The notes: generated by a model from the letters alone, not told the origin. A stretch of DNA of 64,000 nucleotides from RYN-230 sp963704995 (GCA_963704995.1 CAVPIM010000017.1:62001-126000); one strand, 5' to 3'. Numbered from the stretch's first letter, positions 16,375 to 24,884 are shown. Made by a program: numbers and translations.

Positions 16375-18000
16375 TCAGTTGACGATGAGCCGCGAGGGAC
16401 GGGCCGGCGTGTGCCAGAGCCGGTTGGTGGCGGTCACGCCGGCCGTTTCGGTGATCATGTCCCCGCCGGTGCCGAGGTTGACGTCGTACTTGGGGAACGC
16501 CGAGGACGCGATCTCCACCCGGAGACGGTGCCCGGCGGGCAGCCGTACGCACGTGTCCCACAGGGGGATCTCCACCTCGTACGCCTCGCCGGGAGTCACC
16601 AGCTGCTCGCGGCCGAAGCCGTCCCGGTAGCGCAGCCGCACCATCCCGTCGCACAGCCGCTGCGCGAAATCACCCGGGTGCACGTCCACCAGCCTGGCCG
16701 TGATGTCGGTGTCAGCGGCTGAGGTGGCCACGTGCGCGATCACCCTGACCGGCCCGATGATCTCCATCGGCCCGGTCAGCGGATCGCTGGTGAACACCAG
16801 CACGTCACCCCGGCTCTCGACGCCGAGATAGTCGTCGGGCCCGCCGATCTGCGCGCTGCTCGCGCTGGTGATGAACGGGACCGGCCGGCTGGGGTCGTGG
16901 GTCCACTCGTCCGCTGGCTCGTCGGCGGTGACCGCCGCGGGAACCAGGCGCCCGTCGCCGAACCGGCTGTTGGCGTGCCCGCCGCTGGAGAGGTGGAAGA
17001 CCGCGGACGCGGTGCCAGGCGGCGGCCAGGCCTGTGCGTCGCGCCACTCGCCGGCGCCCATGACGAAGATCCGCACCGGCGCGGGGGCCTGGTCCGGGCG
17101 GATGCCCCGGACGTGCTCATCGAGGAACGCCAGGACGTGCGCGTCGAGGTCGATCAGCGCGTCCGGGCCGAAGTCGATCTCACCCAGGGTCTGCGTCGTG
17201 TTCACCGCGTGTCCCCACGGGCCCATCAGCAGCCGCTGGCCCGCCCGCCCGGCCGCCGTCATGGCGGCGAAGTTGGCCGGCGTGCCGATCTCCTCGTCGT
17301 CGTACCAGCCAGAGATGTGCAGCACCGGCACGTCGATCTCGCCGATGCGATGCTGGTAGCGGACCGGCTCCCACCATTCGTCCAGGGTGCGGTGCTGCAG
17401 CTCCGCGCGCCAGTTGGGCGAGACGAACCCGGCCGCCTCGTCCATGGTCAGCAAGGGGCGGTGGCGGTAGACCGTCATCCAGTCAACGTCGTCGCGGTAC
17501 TGCGGCATCCGGCCGTCAGTGAACCGCTGCCAGTTGATGTGCATCGGGGTGGGCAGCCCGGTCGGGTACTCCACGAACGGGTCGCTGGGCGTGACCAGGC
17601 ACACCATGGCCCGCAGCGCGGGTGGCTGCTCCAGCGCGGTCAGCCACTGCACCCGCCCGCCGTAGCTGGCCCCCCACGTCGCGACGTCGCCGGTGCACCA
17701 GTCCTGCGCCGCGGCCCACGCGATGACCTCGGCCCCGTCCCGGCCATCGTTGCGATACGGCTCGAACACGCCGTCGGAGTCACCGCGGCCGCGGACGTCC
17801 GCGAACAGCACTGCGTAGCCCGCCCGGGCGAACACGGCCGCGCGCTGCGACTGCCGCTCACCCGTCCTGCCGTACGGGGTCCGCACCACCACCGCCGGCG
17901 CGGGCAGCGTCCCCGGCAGGGCCAGGTCAGCCGACAGCGTGATGCCCTCACGCAGCGGGATCCGGACATTGAACCTGCGGGTCACTCCCGGGTCAGTCAC
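16375..18000 (-). CDS. CocE/NonD-family serine hydrolase
   Basis: A 541-residue alpha/beta hydrolase related to cocaine esterase and X-Pro dipeptidyl peptidases. The nucleophile is S112 in GASYGG, the acid D234 in SGWYDDEE and the base H264 in GPWGH. A C-terminal jelly-roll domain (about residues 330-541, PepX_C) completes the family architecture. It has no signal peptide, so it acts in the cytoplasm. Neighbours give no clear substrate. The gene ends seven bases after the VOC remnant in convergent orientation. Confidence 0.9.
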   Translation of the reverse strand: MTDPGVTRRFNVRIPLREGITLSADLALPGTLPAPAVVVRTPYGRTGERQSQRAAVFARAGYAVLFADVRGRGDSDGVFEPYRNDGRDGAEVIAWAAAQDWCTGDVATWGASYGGRVQWLTALEQPPALRAMVCLVTPSDPFVEYPTGLPTPMHINWQRFTDGRMPQYRDDVDWMTVYRHRPLLTMDEAAGFVSPNWRAELQHRTLDEWWEPVRYQHRIGEIDVPVLHISGWYDDEEIGTPANFAAMTAAGRAGQRLLMGPWGHAVNTTQTLGEIDFGPDALIDLDAHVLAFLDEHVRGIRPDQAPAPVRIFVMGAGEWRDAQAWPPPGTASAVFHLSSGGHANSRFGDGRLVPAAVTADEPADEWTHDPSRPVPFITSASSAQIGGPDDYLGVESRGDVLVFTSDPLTGPMEIIGPVRVIAHVATSAADTDITARLVDVHPGDFAQRLCDGMVRLRYRDGFGREQLVTPGEAYEVEIPLWDTCVRLPAGHRLRVEIASSAFPKYDVNLGTGGDMITETAGVTATNRLWHTPARPSRLIVN

Positions 18001-18075
18001 GACACGGCATGCTACCGCCGTGCCGGGCTGGCCCGGGGCCGCGACTTTCCAGCCCCGGCTCGTTACGCTTCACCC

Positions 18076-18735
18076 GTGACGACCGCAGGCCAGCGCGGAC
18101 CGTGGACCCGCGCACTGCTGCGCTGCGGGGTGATCGCGGGCCCCGCCTTCGTCGCCGTGTTCCTGGCCGAGGGGGCCGTCCGGGAGGACTACCAGCCGCT
18201 ACGCCATCCGGTCAGCTCACTCGCGCTCGGGTCACGGGGCTGGATCCAGGCGGCGAACTTCGCGGTGACCGGGAGCCTGGTCCTGGCGGGTGCGGCGGGG
18301 CTGGCCCGGGCCAGTGATCCGGCGGCCGGCCGCCGGGCCGTGCCCTTCCTGATCGGCGCCGCGGGAGCGGGGCTGATCGGGTCAGCGGCCTTCACGACCG
18401 ATCCGGTCAGCGGCTACCCGCCGGGCACCCCTGACCTGCCCGCTGAACCCAGCCGGGCCGGCGCAGCGCACAACCTGGCCGCCATCCCGGTCTTCCTCGG
18501 CCTGCCCGCCGCCGCACTCGCCTGCGGCGGGCGGTCCTGGCGGGGCGGCCAGCGCGGGTTCGCGCTGTACAGCGCGGGCACCGCCGTCACCATGCTGGGC
18601 ACCATGGCGCTGGCCGGCGCGGGCTTCGGCCAGTCACCCCGGCTGGCCCCTTCCGGCGGGCTGTTCCAGCGGGCCGCCATCATCAGCGGCTTCGCCTGGC
18701 TGAGTGCGCTGTCCCGCCGGGCACTGCGTAATTGA
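18076..18735 (+). CDS. DUF998 integral membrane protein
   Basis: A 219-residue protein with about six membrane helices and the DUF998 hallmark REDYQPLRHPVSSLALGSRG in the first loop. Function of the family is unknown. The GTG start lies six bases after TACGCT (18064-18069), a -10-like hexamer, so the mRNA may be leaderless. It is divergent from the CocE-like hydrolase gene. Confidence 0.8.
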   Translation: MTTAGQRGPWTRALLRCGVIAGPAFVAVFLAEGAVREDYQPLRHPVSSLALGSRGWIQAANFAVTGSLVLAGAAGLARASDPAAGRRAVPFLIGAAGAGLIGSAAFTTDPVSGYPPGTPDLPAEPSRAGAAHNLAAIPVFLGLPAAALACGGRSWRGGQRGFALYSAGTAVTMLGTMALAGAGFGQSPRLAPSGGLFQRAAIISGFAWLSALSRRALRN

Positions 18736-18751
18736 CCGGCAGTTAAGGCCC

Positions 18752-18763
18752 GGAATATATTCC
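18752..18763. promoter_or_regulatory. AT-rich perfect palindrome GGAATATATTCC
   Basis: A 12-bp perfect palindrome in the 92-base gap between two convergent genes, followed at 18771-18776 by TTGACA. No matching -10 is seen 16-18 bases further on. It may be a hairpin, an operator for an unseen small RNA, or chance. Confidence 0.3.
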
Positions 18764-18827
18764 TGGTCCGTTGACAATGCGGGCGCACGCCAATCAGCTA
18801 TTGAGGTTATGCGGGCCCGCGGCCAAG

Positions 18828-19025
18828 CTAATTGCTGGGCTGCGGCGCGGTGCAGTGCAGGTGCGGGTTCACGCCCAGGTAGTTGAGCGGGCCCGCCAGG
18901 ACGGTCGCGGCGGCCGTGCTGGCCTTGCTGCAGTTCCCCATGCTTCCGTGGTAGTCGCCGCGCTGCGCGGCGGCGAAGCCGCCGATGACCAGCCAGACAA
19001 TGAGAAGCAGTGATCCGATGTGCAT
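18828..19025 (-). CDS. Small secreted or membrane-anchored actinobacterial protein
   Basis: A 65-residue protein with one N-terminal hydrophobic segment (MHIGSLLLIVWLVIGGFAAA) and two cysteines (GNCSK and HLHCT) that could form a disulfide outside the membrane. The pattern QRGDYHGSMGNC followed by AGPLNYLGVNP is widespread in actinomycetes but has no assigned function. Start 19025 is chosen because GGGAGG precedes it; the longer open frame adds 20 residues without coding character. Confidence 0.75.
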   Translation of the reverse strand: MHIGSLLLIVWLVIGGFAAAQRGDYHGSMGNCSKASTAAATVLAGPLNYLGVNPHLHCTAPQPSN

Positions 19026-19161
19026 GTGGCCTCCCGCAGCATCATCTGCCTTTACCTCGAGAGGCAGGCAAGGCCAGTTGCGCAACCATTAGCCTGGCTC
19101 CCGGAAGAAGACTACCCATATGCGGCGGCGCCGAGCCCGGTATGCGCCCGCGTTAATGAGT

Positions 19162-19177
19162 TTCCAGAAATCTGGAA
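19162..19177. promoter_or_regulatory. Inverted repeat TTCCAGA-AA-TCTGGAA
   Basis: Perfect seven-base arms around a two-base centre, 137 bases upstream of the small-protein start on the minus strand and about 40 bases before a decayed LuxR-type regulator on the plus strand. It may be an operator left from that regulator. Confidence 0.4.
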
Positions 19178-19214
19178 CCCGCCGCGGTGATCAGAGGCCG
19201 TTGCTTTTTTCCGC

Positions 19215-19417
19215 AGGCCCGGAACGAGGTCAAGTGGCCCTGGCGAGCCGCCCGGGCCGCGACCTGGTAGTCGGTGATCACCCTCGCGTAGGCCCGGACG
19301 AAAACCACGGTGAGAACGCACGTTGCCCGGGTCCTGATGAAACTGAACCTGGCTGACCGCGTGCACGCCGTCATCTTCGCTTACGAATCGGGCCTGGTCC
19401 TGCCAGGAGAAGCCTGA
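19215..19417 (+). pseudogene. Decayed C-terminal part of a LuxR/NarL-type regulator
   Basis: The plus strand at about 19308-19417 reads KTTVRTHVARVLMKLNLADR followed by VHAVIFAYESGLVLPGEA and a stop, which is the DNA-recognition helix and tail of a NarL/FixJ response regulator. Just upstream, in another frame, PERGQVALASRPGRD resembles the first helix of the same domain (the LTPREREVL...GRS pattern). Stops and frame changes separate the two pieces and no receiver domain is present. The last 47 bases overlap the 3' end of the SemiSWEET gene on the other strand, so its tail may be an accidental read-through into this remnant. Confidence 0.7.
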
Positions 19418-19736
19418 GCACCCGTCCGCGCCGCTGCGGCCTGGCGATTCCAGCCGCGAACTCATCGGCGGCGGGGTCGTCCGGACGGCGGCGGGGGCGG
19501 ATCTTGAGAATAGCGAGCGCCGCGATGAGGGTGAACGTGACGACGTTGGCGGCGAAGACCGCGGGCTGCGCCGCGAGCAGCCCGTAGGCCAGCCAGCCCA
19601 GCACCCCGGCCGCGAAGATCCCCAGGTAGGTATAGGAGATGTCGTCGGCGCGGCCGCGGCGCCAGGTCCGCAGCAGCTGGGGGAGCCACGCGCAGGTCGT
19701 CAGCAGCCCGGACAGGAGTCCCAGCGTAATGATCAC
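19371..19736 (-). CDS. SemiSWEET/PQ-loop sugar transporter
   Basis: A 121-residue protein with three membrane helices and the PQ motif WLPQLLRTWRRGRADDISY in the first, typical of bacterial SemiSWEETs that work as dimers to move sugars. The last about 30 residues (ARPQRRGRVLRLLLAG...) are basic, unlike the family, and overlap the decayed LuxR remnant on the opposite strand. The start overlaps the stop of the LacI gene by four bases, so it is the second gene of that operon and probably induced by the sugar LacI senses. Confidence 0.8.
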   Translation of the reverse strand: MIITLGLLSGLLTTCAWLPQLLRTWRRGRADDISYTYLGIFAAGVLGWLAYGLLAAQPAVFAANVVTFTLIAALAILKIRPRRRPDDPAADEFAAGIARPQRRGRVLRLLLAGPGPIRKRR

Positions 19737-20815
19737 GGCGGCTCCGGCGCGGGGGCGGTACTGGCCCGGACGATCAGCCGGGCCGGGTGCAGCAGCGTGG
19801 TCGCGCTGCCCGGGGCGATCAGCCGGCGGGCGCAGTCCTGGCCCTGCTGGTAGAGGTCCTGGTGGACGGTGGTCAGCGGGGGGAGCGCCCGGCTGGACTC
19901 CTCGATGTCGTCAAAGCCGGTTACCGACAGGGCGCCGGGGACGCTCAGGCCCAGGTCGCGGGCGGCTTGCAGCACCCCGAGGGCCAGCACGTCGGTGCTG
20001 GCGAGCACCGCGGTGGGACGATCCGGCCCGGGCGGGCTGAGCAGGGCGTGCCCGGCGGCGCGGCCGTCGGCGACGCTGTGCCCGGCCTGTTCCCACACCT
20101 GCACGGCGGCCGGGGGCAGGCCGGCTTCCGCGGCGGCCCGCTGGTAGCCCAGCAGCCGCAGCCGGAACAGCTCGTACCGGGCGCCGGCCTGCCGGGCCTG
20201 GCCGACCCACCCGCTGTACCCGTCGGAACGCAGCCGCCAGGTCACCACCCCGAGCCGGCGATGACCGAGGCTGATGAGGTGGCGGGCGGCGCTGGCGGCG
20301 GCCGCCTCGTTGTCGACGGTGACGCAGTCCGCGCCCGCCCCGGCGGGGCCGCCGGACACCACCGTGGGCAGCCTGCGGCGCAGGGCCATGGCCAGGGCCG
20401 GGTCATCGTCGGCGGGGGAGTGCGCGATCAGCCCGTCAACCGCGGCGTCACGGACCAGCCGCTCCGCGGTGTCCGCGGTCGCGGGGATGAGCTGCAGGGC
20501 CAGGCCCGCCGCGGCCGTGGCGGCGGTCACGCCATGCAGGAACGAGACCGTGCCCGGATCCCCAAACGCATACGGCAGGGCCTCGGTGAGCAGGACGCCG
20601 AGCACGTCGTTGCGGCCCCGCTTCAGCGCCCGCCCGGCCGCACTCGGGCCGCCGTACCCCAGTTCGTCCGCCGCCGCCAGCACCCGATGCCGCAGGTCTG
20701 CCGAGAGCTGGTCAGGATGGTTGTACGCGTTCGACACCGTCATGCGGCTGACCCCGCAGCTGGCCGCCACCTCGGCCAGCGTCACCCGCGGCCGCCCCTG
20801 GATTTCACCGCGCAT
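19733..20815 (-). CDS. LacI-family transcriptional regulator
   Basis: A 360-residue regulator. The helix-turn-helix is at residues 11-31 (TLAEVAASCGVSRMTVSNAY), then the hinge helix around residue 60, and a periplasmic-binding-protein-like effector domain (70-345) ending with the usual ALSVTGFDDIEESSRALPPL core. Directly upstream, at 20823-20836 and 20838-20851, are two CG-centred operators, so autoregulation is likely. It is co-transcribed with the SemiSWEET gene. The sugar ligand is unknown. Confidence 0.9.
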   Translation of the reverse strand: MRGEIQGRPRVTLAEVAASCGVSRMTVSNAYNHPDQLSADLRHRVLAAADELGYGGPSAAGRALKRGRNDVLGVLLTEALPYAFGDPGTVSFLHGVTAATAAAGLALQLIPATADTAERLVRDAAVDGLIAHSPADDDPALAMALRRRLPTVVSGGPAGAGADCVTVDNEAAAASAARHLISLGHRRLGVVTWRLRSDGYSGWVGQARQAGARYELFRLRLLGYQRAAAEAGLPPAAVQVWEQAGHSVADGRAAGHALLSPPGPDRPTAVLASTDVLALGVLQAARDLGLSVPGALSVTGFDDIEESSRALPPLTTVHQDLYQQGQDCARRLIAPGSATTLLHPARLIVRASTAPAPEPP

Positions 20816-20822
20816 GACCCGA

Positions 20823-20851
20823 CTTTATCGATAAAGACTGTATCGGTAAAG
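20823..20851. promoter_or_regulatory. Twin LacI-type operators
   Basis: CTTTATCGATAAAG (20823-20836) is a perfect 14-bp palindrome with the central CG of LacI-family sites. CTGTATCGGTAAAG (20838-20851) is a degenerate second copy, centre to centre 15 bases. They lie 8-36 bases before the lacI start, where repressor binding would block its own promoter. Confidence 0.75.
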
Positions 20852-20879
20852 CCGTTCGGGAAAGCTAGTCGGCGCGCGG

Positions 20880-21073
20880 GGTGGATGAGGAAGGGGTGCG
20901 CGGGCGGCGGGGCGCCGGGGGCCGCGGGGCACGGCGGTGGGGGCCGCGGGGCTGGGCGCGGCACCGCGGGGGCGGTGCGGGGGCGCGGAGCGCGGGGCTG
21001 CGGGGGGCGGGTTGTGGCACCACGGGGGCGCGGGCGCGGAGGTGCGGCACCGTGGGGGCGCGGGCTGCGGGGC
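20880..21073. repeat. G-rich low-complexity region with imperfect repeats
   Basis: The plus strand is a run of GGGG tracts with at least three copies of a core like GGCACCGCGGGGGCG (around 20959, 21015 and 21045). No open frame has coding character. It lies just downstream of the minus-strand esterase gene and upstream of lacI. It could form G-quadruplexes on the plus strand, which is the template strand for neither protein's start. Confidence 0.55.
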
Positions 21074-22075
21074 TCAGCGGCGAGGGTGGGCCGCGAAGAA
21101 CCGCCAGATGACCTGCGTCGCGTTCAGGGCCGTGGACGGCGGGTCGGTGTGCAGCAGCTTCTGGGCGAGCGGGTCGGGCTCGGCCCCGGGCCACTGATGC
21201 CCCGCTCCGGCGATGGTGATGAGCTCGACGGCCCGCCCGGCCGGGCAGCGGGCGGCCGAGGTGGTCACCGCCCCCGCGGTCTTGATCACCGGGGAGGCAC
21301 AGTGGTCGGTGCGGCGCCAGGAGGCGGCCAGCGCCGGAATGGCCGGCCCGTCGATGTGCGCTATCCCGTCGCCCCGGCCGCCGTCGTAAGGGATGTTCCG
21401 GTCGGCGGTGCCGTGGATGGCGATGACGGACAGCCGCGCCGGGTCCGGGCAGCCGCCCAGCTCGGTAGCGGAGTCGGGCCCGATCGCGGCGAAGATCGTG
21501 GTGTGGCAGGCCAGGGTGTAGGCCATGATGCCGCCGTTGCTGATGCCGGCGGCGTACACCCGACGCGGATCGACCGGCACCCCGCGCCCGATGGCGGAGA
21601 CCATCGCGGTGATGAAGCCGACGTCGTCCAGCCCGGTCCGGCCCGGCACACCGCAGCAGCCGCCGCCGGTGTTCCAGGCCCGGTCCAGCCCGTCCGGGTA
21701 GGCCACGAGGAAATGCCCCGCGTCAGCCTCAGCGTTCCAGTGATAGGACTTCTCGGCCTGCGCGGCGCTGCCGAAGCCGCCGTGCAGCATCACGACCAGG
21801 GGCGCGGCGGCGGGCAGCGCGGCCGGACGGTACACCAGGAAGGTGCGGCTCACGCCGCCGGCCGAGATGACATGGCGGGAAGAGCCGGCCGGGATCGTGG
21901 CGGCCGGGCCGGCCCCGGCCTCCTGCTGGGCACGATGGCGCGCCCAGGTCCCGCAGCCGGCCAGCACCAGCACCAGCAGGGTGGCGGCCGTGACGGCGGC
22001 CGGAACGGCGAGTCGCGCCCGCCGGGGTCCCCGGCCGGGCCCACCGCCGCCCCGGGCCGGGTGCCTGCTGTCCAC
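21074..22075 (-). CDS. Secreted lipoprotein esterase, PHB-depolymerase/LpqC type
   Basis: A 333-residue exported alpha/beta hydrolase. A signal peptide ends in the lipobox LVLAGC (C41). The catalytic serine is S179 in GISNGG, with an oxyanion-type LHGGFGS (98-104) and likely acid and base in HGTADRNIP and GAGHQWPG. The family includes polyhydroxybutyrate depolymerases, feruloyl esterases and mycobacterial LpqC. It is probably anchored on the outer face of the membrane and removes ester-linked side groups. A Cys pair (GGGCCG, 138-142) is typical of the feruloyl-esterase side. Confidence 0.85.
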   Translation of the reverse strand: MDSRHPARGGGGPGRGPRRARLAVPAAVTAATLLVLVLAGCGTWARHRAQQEAGAGPAATIPAGSSRHVISAGGVSRTFLVYRPAALPAAAPLVVMLHGGFGSAAQAEKSYHWNAEADAGHFLVAYPDGLDRAWNTGGGCCGVPGRTGLDDVGFITAMVSAIGRGVPVDPRRVYAAGISNGGIMAYTLACHTTIFAAIGPDSATELGGCPDPARLSVIAIHGTADRNIPYDGGRGDGIAHIDGPAIPALAASWRRTDHCASPVIKTAGAVTTSAARCPAGRAVELITIAGAGHQWPGAEPDPLAQKLLHTDPPSTALNATQVIWRFFAAHPRR

Positions 22076-22180
22076 GCCCCGATGGTCGCGGGCGGGACTG
22101 GGACATCAGGCGGAGGAGCCTGGGAGTTCCATGGGAACGCGCTCCCCGGGCCGGGTGTCGGAGAGGCGCGGCAAGATGGG

Positions 22181-22933
22181 ATGGTGGCCAGCACCGAGCG
22201 CACGGGGTGGGAGGGCGACGGCCGCGCCGTCCGCCTTATCCGTCCCGATCCGGACCATCCGGTCGACACCGCCAGGTGGCCAGGCACGGTCCCGGCCGTC
22301 GGGCAGCTGCTGCGCGAGGGGCTGGAACTACCTGCGGGCCTGACCGTGCTGGCGGGCGAGAACGGTTCCGGGAAATCGACCGTCATGGAGATGCTGGCCG
22401 AGGCGTGCGGGCTCAACCCGCAGGGCGGCTCCGCCCAGGCCGAGCTGTTCCGCACCCGGGTCAGCGAGCCGCAGGCGGGCACGCGCCTGATCGTCGAGCG
22501 CGGCCTCCGGCCCCGCTGGTCCTACTTCCTGCGCGCCGACACCATGCACAGCCTGTACACCTACCTGGAACAGAACCCGGGGCGGGGCCCGGAGCGCTTT
22601 CATGAGCTGAGCCACGGGGAGGGCTTCCTGGAGATCCTGCGCACCAGGGTCAACCAGCCCGGTTTCTACCTGATGGACGAGCCCGACGCGCCGCTGTCGT
22701 TCACGGCCTGCCTCGGGCTGGCCGGCTTGCTGCACGACCTGGCCGCCGAGGGGTCGCAGGCCGTGGTCGCGACCCATTCGCCGATCGTGGCCGCCGTGCC
22801 CGGCGCGGTCATCTGGGAGCTGGGTGAGTGGGGCATCCGCACCTCACGGTGGGAGGACCTGCACATCGTCACCGCCTGGCGGGGTTTCCTGGACGACCCG
22901 GGCCTGTACTTCCGGCATCTGCTCGACGGGTGA
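22181..22933 (+). CDS. AAA-family (ABC-like) ATPase, standalone
   Basis: A 250-residue ATPase of the SMC/ABC-like AAA_21 group. Walker A is GENGSGKST (59-67), the signature-like segment is LSHGEGFLE (143-151), Walker B is FYLMDEPDAPLS (162-173) and the switch His is H199 in VATHS. It has no membrane domain and no transporter partner nearby. Such proteins are often annotated as predicted ATPases; a role in DNA-damage or phage response is possible but not shown here. The nearest genes are an esterase and a DUF1707 protein. The start at 22181 gives a full N-terminus. Confidence 0.8.
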   Translation: MVASTERTGWEGDGRAVRLIRPDPDHPVDTARWPGTVPAVGQLLREGLELPAGLTVLAGENGSGKSTVMEMLAEACGLNPQGGSAQAELFRTRVSEPQAGTRLIVERGLRPRWSYFLRADTMHSLYTYLEQNPGRGPERFHELSHGEGFLEILRTRVNQPGFYLMDEPDAPLSFTACLGLAGLLHDLAAEGSQAVVATHSPIVAAVPGAVIWELGEWGIRTSRWEDLHIVTAWRGFLDDPGLYFRHLLDG

Positions 22934-23027
22934 CGCGGGCCCGGGCTTCCCCCTGGCTTCCCCGTGGCGGGGCCTGGGCGGCTGGGGTATGGCGCTGGCC
23001 CCCCAGGCCTGGTCTAGCGTGGTAGCC

Positions 23028-23642
23028 ATGGACGATGGGTCCATCCGGGTTTCGGATGCGGATCGCGAGCAGGCCGTGGTCGTTCTCCGCGAGCACCTGC
23101 TCGCGGGCCGCCTCACGCTGGACGAGTTCTCCGAACGGGTCGAGGCCGCCCTCCGGGCCCGTGTCGGCGGGGAACTGGCGGGTCTCCAGGAGGACCTGCC
23201 CGCGGTTTCCACGGCCGTGTCGCGCTCGCGACGTAAGCCGTCGCGCTTCACCGCGGCCCTGCTCGGCCATGTGGCGCGGCGCGGGCCGTTCCGGCTGCGG
23301 AGGTGGACCCTGGCCGCCAGCGTCTTCGGCGATCTGGACCTGGATCTGCGTGAGGCCACCATCGACGGGCCGCAGACCACCGTGACCCTGCTCGTGGCCT
23401 GCGGCAACGTGGACATCTACGTGCCCGAGGGCGTGAGTGTCGACGTCACCGGGGTGACAGTCGTCGGTCACCGCCGCGAATGGGGCCGCGACCCCGGCCG
23501 CACGGACGCGCCCGTCGTGCAGGTCCGGGTGCTCGGCTGCTGCGGGACTGTGGACGTATGGCGGGTGCCGCATGACATGCGCGGCAGCTACAGCGACATC
23601 TTCCGCCAGCTCGAGGGGCGCCAGCGTCAGCTGCCCGGCTGA
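23028..23642 (+). CDS. DUF1707 protein with LiaF-like C-terminal domain
   Basis: A 204-residue protein. The N-terminal DUF1707 domain (about 5-58) has the hallmark IRVSDADREQAVVVLREH and LTLDEFSERVEAAL. The C-terminal half (about 95-200) reads as the beta-helical DUF2154/LiaF-like domain (SVFGDLDLDL, LVACGNVDIYVPEGVSVDVT). It has no clear membrane segment. Such proteins are linked to cell-wall stress in actinobacteria. The ATG is seven bases after TAGCGT, a -10-like hexamer, so the mRNA may be leaderless. Confidence 0.85.
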   Translation: MDDGSIRVSDADREQAVVVLREHLLAGRLTLDEFSERVEAALRARVGGELAGLQEDLPAVSTAVSRSRRKPSRFTAALLGHVARRGPFRLRRWTLAASVFGDLDLDLREATIDGPQTTVTLLVACGNVDIYVPEGVSVDVTGVTVVGHRREWGRDPGRTDAPVVQVRVLGCCGTVDVWRVPHDMRGSYSDIFRQLEGRQRQLPG

Positions 23643-23643
23643 A

Positions 23644-24861
23644 TCACCCCGGGGTCCCCGTCTCCGGGCGGGCGGGCCGGAGCAGGGACCGGTCGAGGTC
23701 GGCGAGTGTGGCCGCGCCGCATAGGGCCATCGTGGTCCGCAGCTCGTCGGCGAGGATGTCGATGGCGTGCCGGACCCCGGCCTCCCCGGCGGCCGCCAGC
23801 CCGTAGAGATGAGCGCGGCCGACCAGGACCGCCCGGGCGCCGAGCGCCAGCGCGGTGACGATGTCGCTGCCCCGCCGGATCCCCGAGTCGAAGAGCACCT
23901 CGACCCGGTCCCCGACGGCGTCGGCGATGCCGGGCAGGACCTCCAGGGCCGCCGGAGCGTGATCCAGCTGCCGGCCGCCGTGGTTGGACACGATGACGGC
24001 GTCCACGCCCTCATCGGCGGCCCGGCGGGCGTCGTCGGCGCTCAGCACGCCCTTCAGGGCGAGGGGGCCGTCCCACTCCTCGCGGATCCAGCCCAGGTCC
24101 GGCCAGCCCACCGTGCCGTCGAACATCTGCCTGAGCTGCTGGCGGGAGGTCGGCCCGTGCATCGAGAGGTTGGGGAACCCCAGGGCGGGCGAGGTCAGGA
24201 AATTCCAGGCCCACGCCGGGTGGCGGGCGCCATCGAGGACCGTGCCCAGCGTGAGCTCCGGCGTCGGCAGCACGATGCCGTGCCGCAGCTCGCGTTCCCG
24301 CTTGGAGCGCACCGCGGAATCGACGGTCAGCAGCAGGGCCCGGTACCCGGCCGCCCGGGCCTGCGCGACCAGCTTCCTCGCCGCGGCCCGGTCGCCCCAC
24401 AGGTACAGCTGGAACCACAGCGGGCTGCCCTGGGCGGCGTCGGCGATCTCCCCGAGTGGCTGGGTGGCGAGCGTCGAGACACCATAGGCCAGCCCGGCGT
24501 GCCGGGCCGCGCGGGCCACGGCCAGCTCGCCTTCGTGGTGGAACATCCGCGGCGAGCCGATGGGGGACAGGACCAGCGGCAGCGGCATCGGGGTGCCCAG
24601 GACCGTCGTGCCGGTGGCCTGGCTCACGTCCCGCAGCACCCGCGGGACGAGTTCCACCTGGCCGAAAGCCTCGCGGTTGCGGCGCAGTGTCCACTCGTCC
24701 TCGCCGCCGCCCTCGAGATAGCCGAGCGCGGCCGCGGGCAGCCGCCGGCGGGCCAGGCGGCGCAGGTCGCCGATGCTGTAGCAGCGGGCCAGGGCCCGCT
24801 CGCCGTACGGCACGTCGCCGCGCGCGACGTGGATGAGCTCGCGGATCTCGGACAGCTTCAT
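23644..24861 (-). CDS. FMN-dependent alpha-hydroxy acid dehydrogenase/oxidase
   Basis: A 405-residue TIM-barrel flavoenzyme (lactate dehydrogenase/oxidase, glycolate oxidase, mandelate dehydrogenase family). FMN and substrate residues are in place: QLY (151-153), TVD (179-181), K270 in LALKGV, and catalytic H294 with R297 in SNHGGRQLDH. The substrate among 2-hydroxy acids cannot be fixed from sequence. It converges with the DUF1707 gene one base apart, with no terminator. Confidence 0.9.
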   Translation of the reverse strand: MKLSEIRELIHVARGDVPYGERALARCYSIGDLRRLARRRLPAAALGYLEGGGEDEWTLRRNREAFGQVELVPRVLRDVSQATGTTVLGTPMPLPLVLSPIGSPRMFHHEGELAVARAARHAGLAYGVSTLATQPLGEIADAAQGSPLWFQLYLWGDRAAARKLVAQARAAGYRALLLTVDSAVRSKRERELRHGIVLPTPELTLGTVLDGARHPAWAWNFLTSPALGFPNLSMHGPTSRQQLRQMFDGTVGWPDLGWIREEWDGPLALKGVLSADDARRAADEGVDAVIVSNHGGRQLDHAPAALEVLPGIADAVGDRVEVLFDSGIRRGSDIVTALALGARAVLVGRAHLYGLAAAGEAGVRHAIDILADELRTTMALCGAATLADLDRSLLRPARPETGTPG

Positions 24862-24884
24862 GCGTCAGTGCCTCCCGGCTCCGG

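Noticed and set aside
18771..18776. TTGACA called as a promoter
   Set aside because: No -10 hexamer at 16-18 bases; kept only as a low-interest observation with the nearby palindrome.
19153..19374. 73-residue minus-strand open frame
   Set aside because: The plus strand of the same interval encodes a clear LuxR-HTH remnant; the minus frame is its shadow.
19787..22180. Long plus-strand open frame upstream of the AAA ATPase
   Set aside because: It is antisense to lacI and the esterase and low in coding character; only the part from 22181 is real.
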